Shown: positions 6,730 through 11,963 of the stretch, one piece after another | Layout: each line of letters starts with the position of its first letter | Numbering within the stretch: position 1 is the stretch's first letter | Assembly (NCBI GenBank): GCA_964606415.1 | Contig: CAZSGN010000076.1 | Span: 1-11,963 of the forward strand | DNA length: 11,963 nucleotides | Direction: 5' to 3' | Source of the DNA: CAZSGN01 sp964606415 | GTDB lineage: Bacteria > Bacteroidota > Bacteroidia > Bacteroidales > JBBRXJ01 | Made by a program: the position numbers and the translations under genes | Notes under the pieces: generated by a model | The model's database searches: none | What the model was told of the DNA's origin: nothing | Seen by the model: only the letters and a program-made list of their open reading frames with translations

Positions 6730-8967
6730 TCAAGGGGTATATTTAAACTTTTTGGTCATTCCACCAACCTGCACTGTATGATAGCCTTCTTCAAACAAAA
6801 GCTGGCCCTCCTTATCTGGAAAAGCGATATCAGATGAATGGATGGTAAACTTAACCTTTTTTCTAAGGCCTGCCGGAAGTGAAATTTTATCAAAAGCTTT
6901 AAGCATTTTGACAGGTCTCACCCAACTGGCAACCTCATCAGACATATACCAAAGGACAACCTCATCAGCTTCCATCGCACCTTCATTTTTAATTTCCACC
7001 GAGGCAACAAGCGAATCATTACTACCCCTAAGGACACTATCACTAAGTTTAAGATTTGTATAACTTATATCAGCATACCCCATTCCATCACCAAAATCAT
7101 ATAAACTATAAGGCTCCTGATCATTTCGCCAATAAACATTATATTCAGACGAATAATGATGGTAATTAAGGGTATGGTGGACATGTTTGGGATAAGTAAA
7201 AGATAATTTGCCCGAAGGATTCACTTCACCCGTCATAATAGAGACAAGTGCATCGCCGCCACCCATTCCGGGATATCCGGCAAATAAAACACCATCCAGA
7301 TCTTTCTCGTATTTCGTAAACAATCTTGGGCGTCCCTCAACAAGGATTAATACCACAGGCTTTCCCGTTTCAATAGCTAATTCAATCCACCGTGTATGCT
7401 TTTCATCCATGGTCAGATCAGAAATATTACCATTAAACTCACTATAAGGCTCTTCACCAACAGTTAACACAATCGCATCAACCTCTTCAGACATTTTTTT
7501 AAAACGATCCTGTGTCTCTTCGTTGATGCTCTCACCCCATGGGAACAACTGCACCCGGTCCTCTCCCATCATATCCGTCATTGCGGTATAAATTGTATTC
7601 ATCGAATCAGGGTGACGCTCATCCTCAGCCCCCATCCACTCATACGTCCAAGGGCCGGTAAGCATTTTTTTAGAATCGGCAGCAAAACCTGCTAAAAGCA
7701 CTTTATCCTCATCATCAAAAGGCAATGCACCTTGATTTTTAAGGAGAACAACTGATGATTCAGCAGCCTCCCTTGCCATGGCATAATGCTCATCACTGCC
7801 TATCTGATCCAGCATAGAACTATCAGGATAAGGATTTTCGAATAATCCCAATTGGTGCTTAAGCTTTAATATTTTTCTTACCGACTGATCTATCCGGGCC
7901 TCAGAAACCAGGCCACTATCCACCAGCTCTTTCATGATCTGGTTGAATTCAAATGAATTACAAGCCATGCTCATGTCTATACCAGCATCAACAGACATCC
8001 TGGTTGCCTCTTTAACATCTTTGGCCACATGATGCATGTCCACCAATTTGGAAATATCCTTAATATCCGTCAAAATAACCCCATCAAAACCTAATTGTTC
8101 CTGTAAAAGATCAGTTAAGAAATCTTTGGACGCGTGTACTGCCTGTCCATTTAAGGCACCACTATTAACCATTACCGTTTTAACACCGGCATCAAATGCT
8201 TTTTTAAAAGGCGGAACATAAAACTCCCACAATTGCTGACGAGGAATCCATGCAGGCGCCCGGTCCCATCCATAACGTGGGTCTGAGTAGCCAATAAAAT
8301 GTTTGGCACAAGCAGCCATTTTATAATTTTTATCTTTAATCGTGGTTTCAGAACCCCGGATAAAAGCCTCCCCCAACTCAGCGGTAACCAAAGGATCTTC
8401 ACCAAAAGTTTCATAAAATCTTGGCCAATATTGGTTAACTCCCACATCAAGAACAGGAGCAAAATTCCAGTTTAACCCCAGGGGTGCTGTTTCACGAGCA
8501 GTAAGTTTACCTGCCTGATACATTAAATCTTTATCAAAACTGCAACTGACCGTAATATTATGAGGCAATATCGTGCCTTCATCAACATAATTAGCCCCAT
8601 GAACATGATCAATCCCGATAATCAAAGGAATGCCAAGCCGGGTCTCTTCTACCGCAATCTTTTGAATATCCCGGATAAAAGTGTACCAACGAGATTTATT
8701 ATCGCTTCCACTCAAAAAAGATCCCACATGATGCTCAGTAATAGCCTCCCTGAACTGGTCAACATTAAGCTCAAGGCTTTTAGATCCATCAAGGGTGATC
8801 GTACTGAAACAAATTTGTGTCATCTGTCCGATTTTCTCCTCCAAAGTCATTTTTTGAAGAAGGGTATCAACATCCTTTTCATAAGGATCATGAACTTTAT
8901 CCTGTTCGGGCTGGCATGCAGCGATTAAAATAAGTAATAACGAAGAAATAAGCAATAACCTGGTCAT
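6730..8967 (-). CDS. GH3 family beta-glycosidase lipoprotein (beta-glucosidase/beta-xylosidase type)
   Basis: A 745-residue exo-acting enzyme that removes terminal beta-linked sugars from oligosaccharides. The start is a lipoprotein signal: MTRLLLISSLLLILIAAC with lipobox IAAC and acylated C18, so it should be anchored to a membrane facing the periplasm or outside. Residues about 30-375 are the GH3 (beta/alpha)8-like domain, with KHFIGYSDPR at 222-231 (substrate-binding Lys-His), WDRAPAWIP at 234-242 and nucleophile D301 in GVILTDIKDI. Residues about 400-600 are the alpha/beta sandwich, with VGEEPYSEFNGN at 503-514 (E510 aligns with the acid/base Glu in barley exo-glucanase-like members) and GGGDALVSIMTGEVNPSGKL. 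Residues about 637-741 are the fibronectin-III-like domain. Most relatives have SDW or TDW at the nucleophile; here it is TDI. It starts only 34 bases after the 753-residue gene, so they are probably co-transcribed. GH3 covers glucosidases, xylosidases and others, and sequence alone does not settle which. Confidence 0.93.
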   Translation of the reverse strand: MTRLLLISSLLLILIAACQPEQDKVHDPYEKDVDTLLQKMTLEEKIGQMTQICFSTITLDGSKSLELNVDQFREAITEHHVGSFLSGSDNKSRWYTFIRDIQKIAVEETRLGIPLIIGIDHVHGANYVDEGTILPHNITVSCSFDKDLMYQAGKLTARETAPLGLNWNFAPVLDVGVNQYWPRFYETFGEDPLVTAELGEAFIRGSETTIKDKNYKMAACAKHFIGYSDPRYGWDRAPAWIPRQQLWEFYVPPFKKAFDAGVKTVMVNSGALNGQAVHASKDFLTDLLQEQLGFDGVILTDIKDISKLVDMHHVAKDVKEATRMSVDAGIDMSMACNSFEFNQIMKELVDSGLVSEARIDQSVRKILKLKHQLGLFENPYPDSSMLDQIGSDEHYAMAREAAESSVVLLKNQGALPFDDEDKVLLAGFAADSKKMLTGPWTYEWMGAEDERHPDSMNTIYTAMTDMMGEDRVQLFPWGESINEETQDRFKKMSEEVDAIVLTVGEEPYSEFNGNISDLTMDEKHTRWIELAIETGKPVVLILVEGRPRLFTKYEKDLDGVLFAGYPGMGGGDALVSIMTGEVNPSGKLSFTYPKHVHHTLNYHHYSSEYNVYWRNDQEPYSLYDFGDGMGYADISYTNLKLSDSVLRGSNDSLVASVEIKNEGAMEADEVVLWYMSDEVASWVRPVKMLKAFDKISLPAGLRKKVKFTIHSSDIAFPDKEGQLLFEEGYHTVQVGGMTKKFKYTP

Positions 8968-9001
8968 AAGAATAAATATTAATTAATTAAAGTATGGAAT
9001 A

Positions 9002-11263
9002 TTATTCGGATTTATCAACATTAAATCTTTGTAAATCAATATTTTTTGTTTCGCCCGCGGGTAATTCAAAAACAGGGATGTTTAACATGGCATATTCATT
9101 ATATTTTTGAGTCCTGTGGTCCTCTTCTTCCATCATTACCTTAACCTCAGCATCCACCACAGTAGGATTTGTTAATTGCAAATGCACTTTATCAGCAGTA
9201 ATCTCTAAAAGATTTGCCTCAAGCGTATCAAAAGAAAAAATCAATTCCTGTCCAGGCAAAATATAAACAGCAGGAATCTCCGCAACAGTAAGCATTAATG
9301 AGGTTTCAGCAAAAGTCGAACCATACATAATCTCTCCCAGCCCTTCAAACCAATCGGTTGTACTAATACGCTCAGTTATCCAACCCTCCGGCATATCTGG
9401 CACAGGTCTTTTAGGATGGGACATAATCTGCGTCACATGGCGGGTAATATCCTGTAATAATTCAGCAAAGAAAGGATCATTCGTTGCCCGGTAGAGCCTG
9501 AGCAATGCCACGCCGGAATGCGTACAAATTCCCGGTGCCCCGTGCTTATTCTGGGTATTAGCAAACACCGTTCCTTTCGTGCCTACTCCCAGTCTTTTCA
9601 ACAAACAATCATTCAGAAATTCATAATTATAAGACATCACCCAACTGGCAAACTGCCTGGCCATATCTTTTGTCCGCTCAAGCCAGCGGATCTCATGCGT
9701 TTCTTCATACAATACAGAAAAAGATTCAAGCACCGCATAAGCTGATTCGCTATCAGGATTTTGCAATGCATCCCCCACTCCTCCGGTAGTTAATCCACGA
9801 GCGACATAATCCCTGAAAAAATACTCAGCAGACTGCCCGGCCACCCTCAGGTAATCATTGTCATCAAAATAACGATAAGCCAAAACCAGTGCAGCAGGAG
9901 CCAATCCGGCACTGGTTGATCCACCAACGACGACATCTCCAGTAATGCTATCCACATAATTACCAAACTGTCCCCATTTGTCCCACAAGCGAACAAAAGC
10001 ATCAGCACATTTGCGTGTTCCTTTTTCCCACTCCGAATCAATAGATATGGACTTGTTTTTCATTACCTCCAACTGCTTGATAATATAATAGAGGGCATCT
10101 GCACTTTTACGGATCAGGTGCCAGTTTTTAGCATGAGGCTTCCTGATATCTCCGCCATACCAATGCATCTGCTTATCATCTGACTCCCCGCAATCCCAGA
10201 AAAAACCAGAAGGAGCTTGTCCATCAGGAAATAAAAACTGAAAATTACGAATAACATTTTCCTGGGTCTGAGCATGCCCATTGATCAATAAGGGATAAGT
10301 GGAAATCATTCCCCCGGTCCAACCAATCTGCCAGTCCTGAAGAAAATTTTGCCGCATTCCCACAGCATAATAACCATGTTTCTCAACAAAATTTTGCTCG
10401 TTAAACTTTTTTTCCTGAACACCAAAGGTTCCGGAAAATGGGATAACAGGAGTGACGGGAGCATTACTGACCATTGCATTTCTTAACGGAAGAAGCTCAT
10501 CAAAAAGCGATTGTACATCATTCGAATCAAAAAAATGGATGCGACATTTCATCATCACCTCATCCCCCTCATGAAAATCAGCCGGCTTATCATCTGATGG
10601 CCATTGATTATCGGTAATACGATATTTATGTAATTCCCGTACCACAGGAGAAATAACACGAACAACAGCCTGAGCCCTTCCCCTGTCTTCTGAGATGGTA
10701 TAGCCATAGTCTCCCTGTCCATTATACTGAGGTGTCAATAGCCACATTCCTGTACGCTTATGCGGATTATGAAAACCCATTGATGGTGTGGTCATACTCC
10801 CCGACCGTTCTTGTATTGTTGAAGGGCCATCATGTATATTTAAGCGTGGTACATCAGAAATAATCATGGGTTTATCGGGGCCAATATCTTTCGGATCTAA
10901 CAATTTCGGGGAATAAGCAATCCGCCGTGACTCAAAACGGTTTCCATTATAGGCAGCACCAGGCATTAAAACATAATGCTCAGGAGACCAATCATTAAAA
11001 ACCCAGCAAAGCTCCAAAGAAGCATTTTTTAAGCTGCCCTGAATCAATTTAAAAAGGATTTCCAGATTCATCCCATTGTGGTCAACCGCATTTACCCTTG
11101 ACTCGATTTTCCATTTCGAAGTGCCGTGTTCAATAATTTGTCCTTCATCCTGCCAGTCAACACAAGTTCGCTGGATTAACTTGTTGTAATACTGATGGTC
11201 ATATTGATTGAGCGCTAATTTTAAACACGCCTGATGTTTATTAAGCTCTTTACTTATATCCAT
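9002..11263 (-). CDS. Cytoplasmic putative (alpha/alpha)-barrel glycosidase, family not recognised
   Basis: A 753-residue protein with no signal peptide, lipobox or membrane segment. An in-frame stop five codons before the ATG rules out a hidden secretion signal. Residues about 40-260 look like a large beta-sandwich (CWVFNDWSPEHYVLMPGAAY, RFESRRIAYSP). About 280-660 is helix-rich and barrel-like, with repeated motifs facing the expected active site: WQIGWTGGM at 311-319, FWDCGESDD at 355-363, NPDSESAYAVLESFSVLYE at 502-520, NKHGAPGICTHSGVALLRLY at 572-591 and TDWFEG at 636-641. A small beta-rich tail follows. This two-domain build is that of six-hairpin glycosidases; GH154-type beta-glucuronidases are one candidate to test, but I do not recognise the family with confidence. 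It is the first gene of a likely two-gene operon with the GH3 gene and is transcribed divergently from kduI, which suggests that it processes imported, possibly uronate-containing oligosaccharides. That role is inference. Confidence 0.82.
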   Translation of the reverse strand: MDISKELNKHQACLKLALNQYDHQYYNKLIQRTCVDWQDEGQIIEHGTSKWKIESRVNAVDHNGMNLEILFKLIQGSLKNASLELCWVFNDWSPEHYVLMPGAAYNGNRFESRRIAYSPKLLDPKDIGPDKPMIISDVPRLNIHDGPSTIQERSGSMTTPSMGFHNPHKRTGMWLLTPQYNGQGDYGYTISEDRGRAQAVVRVISPVVRELHKYRITDNQWPSDDKPADFHEGDEVMMKCRIHFFDSNDVQSLFDELLPLRNAMVSNAPVTPVIPFSGTFGVQEKKFNEQNFVEKHGYYAVGMRQNFLQDWQIGWTGGMISTYPLLINGHAQTQENVIRNFQFLFPDGQAPSGFFWDCGESDDKQMHWYGGDIRKPHAKNWHLIRKSADALYYIIKQLEVMKNKSISIDSEWEKGTRKCADAFVRLWDKWGQFGNYVDSITGDVVVGGSTSAGLAPAALVLAYRYFDDNDYLRVAGQSAEYFFRDYVARGLTTGGVGDALQNPDSESAYAVLESFSVLYEETHEIRWLERTKDMARQFASWVMSYNYEFLNDCLLKRLGVGTKGTVFANTQNKHGAPGICTHSGVALLRLYRATNDPFFAELLQDITRHVTQIMSHPKRPVPDMPEGWITERISTTDWFEGLGEIMYGSTFAETSLMLTVAEIPAVYILPGQELIFSFDTLEANLLEITADKVHLQLTNPTVVDAEVKVMMEEEDHRTQKYNEYAMLNIPVFELPAGETKNIDLQRFNVDKSE

Positions 11264-11287
11264 AATATTGATATTTTATCCCGGAAA

Positions 11288-11295
11288 CAAATATA
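11288..11295 (-). promoter_or_regulatory. Bacteroidota-type -7 box for the 753-aa/GH3 operon
   Basis: The minus strand reads TATATTTG, a perfect TAnnTTTG -7 element, 24 bases before the ATG at 11263. This would give a short leader of roughly 15-20 bases. A -33 TTG at the usual distance is not clear. Its position directly upstream of the operon's first gene makes it the best promoter candidate on this strand. Confidence 0.55.
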
Positions 11296-11380
11296 GAAAA
11301 CTTTTAATGCATCCGGATTTAGATTCTTTAAATTCTTTGATTGGTTAGGTGACCGGGGCGATGACGGGTGACGGGGGATG

Positions 11381-11408
11381 GGTGACATTCTATAAAACTG
11401 GCAATCTG
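11381..11408 (+). repeat. Dispersed 28-base intergenic element, copy 2
   Basis: This matches 6660-6687 with three substitutions (positions 6, 17 and 25). It is preceded by a G-rich run of GGTGAC/GGGTGAC-like words (11348-11384). It lies between the divergent promoters of the 753-residue operon and kduI. The first 11 bases after its initial G also occur at 95-105. Confidence 0.65.
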
Positions 11409-11504
11409 GTGGACGGGTAGGCTTGACAACTGGCACCTGTTAAGAAAAAAATATAAACAGATGAAAAATAAAAATAAAGTTCCATGCAAATCAACTGAAA
11501 TTTA

Positions 11505-11512
11505 TATTTTTG
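11505..11512 (+). promoter_or_regulatory. Bacteroidota-type -7 box for kduI
   Basis: The plus strand reads TATTTTTG, a perfect TAnnTTTG element, followed by CAGC. It ends 33 bases before the kduI ATG, giving a leader of about 27 bases. At the -33 position there is only TTCC (11480-11483), not TTTG, so recognition may need an activator or a different sigma contact. Confidence 0.6.
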
Positions 11513-11545
11513 CAGCTTAATTTGAATCAATAAAATGCATGTTTT

Positions 11546-11963
11546 ATGAAAACAGATGTTGAAATTCGTTACAATACCAATCCAAAAGATGCCAAGAGTT
11601 ATGATACTAACACACTAAGAGAAGAGTATCTGGTACAGGATTTTTTCAATGACGACAAAGCTAAATTGGTTTATACCTATTATGACAGAATGATCGTTGG
11701 TGGATATAAGCCCGTTAAAGAGATACTGAAACTAGAAGCCATTGACCACCAAAAAGCTGATTTTTTCCTTCAGCGCAGGGAAATGGGTGTGATCAATGTA
11801 GGCGGAAAAGGAACCGTTAAGGCAGACGGTGAAGTGTTTGAGATTGACTACAAAGATGCGCTCTACATTGGACTGGGGGTTAAGGAAGTTACTTTTGAAA
11901 GTGCTGACGAGAACAATCCGGCTAAATTCTATCTTAACAGTTGCCTTGCTCATAAAAATTATC
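11546..11963 (+). CDS. kduI: 5-dehydro-4-deoxy-D-glucuronate isomerase KduI (3' truncated by window edge)
   Basis: The first 139 codons of KduI, which converts 5-keto-4-deoxyuronate (DKI) to 2,5-diketo-3-deoxygluconate in the cytoplasm. This is the step after lyases or unsaturated glycuronidases release 4,5-unsaturated uronate from pectin, glycosaminoglycans or similar polymers. Family signatures, judged against E. coli KduI from memory, are TLREEYLV at 23-30, YDRMIVGG at 46-53, RREMGVINVGGKGTV at 77-91, KDALYIGLGVKEVTF at 103-117 and PAKFYLNSCLAH at 125-136. The full enzyme is about 278 residues, so roughly half is present. The metal-binding His/Glu cluster of the C-terminal cupin lies outside the window and cannot be checked. 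The ATG at 11546 starts the conserved N-terminus; an ATG at 11535 is out of frame. No Shine-Dalgarno is visible, as usual in the phylum. It diverges from the 753-residue gene across 282 bases. kduD often follows kduI, but that cannot be seen here. Confidence 0.95.
   Translation, partial: MKTDVEIRYNTNPKDAKSYDTNTLREEYLVQDFFNDDKAKLVYTYYDRMIVGGYKPVKEILKLEAIDHQKADFFLQRREMGVINVGGKGTVKADGEVFEIDYKDALYIGLGVKEVTFESADENNPAKFYLNSCLAHKNY

Noticed and set aside
6712..6737. CCCCT/AGGGG inverted repeat at the GH3 stop as a terminator
   Set aside because: Five-bp stem with a loop of about 16 bases, no T run after it, and it overlaps the stop codon.
11254..11436. Minus-strand 60-codon open frame upstream of the 753-residue gene
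   Set aside because: It spans the dispersed repeat and the promoter-like box and overlaps the real gene start in another frame; its Pro/Arg-rich peptide is a translation of repeat DNA.
11732..11953. Minus-strand 73-codon open frame
   Set aside because: It lies wholly antisense within kduI, whose conserved protein sequence is clear.

Overview
The window looks like a polysaccharide-degradation locus from a gliding or T9SS-bearing member of the Bacteroidota, most likely a marine or anaerobic Marinilabiliales/Cytophagia-type organism (the lineage within the phylum is inference). The evidence is: two proteins ending in type A type-IX-secretion (T9SS) sorting domains, one ending in a type B (CHU_C/gliding-motility) sorting domain, an AT-rich genome without Shine-Dalgarno sequences, and promoter-like boxes of the Bacteroidota form TAnnTTTG.

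Layout. Five complete genes lie on the minus strand and one truncated gene on the plus strand. Reading in the direction of transcription from the right: a cytoplasmic 753-residue protein of unassigned family (11263 to 9002) is followed after 34 bases by a lipoprotein GH3 beta-glycosidase (8967 to 6730), probably one operon. After a 0.2 kb repeat-bearing gap comes a secreted, T9SS-sorted alpha-helical-plus-beta-sandwich protein of unassigned family (6519 to 4222). A 649-base non-coding stretch follows, then a small SprB-repeat/CHU_C surface protein (3572 to 2712) with a good intrinsic terminator, then a T9SS-sorted GH10 endo-xylanase-type enzyme with an N-terminal carbohydrate-binding module (2453 to 372). 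At the right edge, diverging from the operon, is the first half of kduI (11546 onward), the isomerase for 5-keto-4-deoxyuronate.

How it may work together (inference). The two T9SS enzymes would cut polymer outside the cell, the GH3 lipoprotein would trim oligomers at the membrane, and the cytoplasmic 753-residue protein would take imported oligosaccharides. KduI acts on the product that polysaccharide lyases and unsaturated glycuronidases generate. Its presence therefore suggests that the substrate contains uronic acid and that one of the two unassigned proteins could be a lyase or a glycuronidase. No SusC/SusD pair, regulator, sulfatase or transporter is in the window, so the substrate cannot be named.

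Non-coding DNA carries several degenerate repeats: a perfect 16-base word shared by two gaps 3.4 kb apart, a 28-base element shared by two other gaps (25/28 identical), and short direct repeats. No tRNA, rRNA, insertion sequence or CRISPR array was seen.
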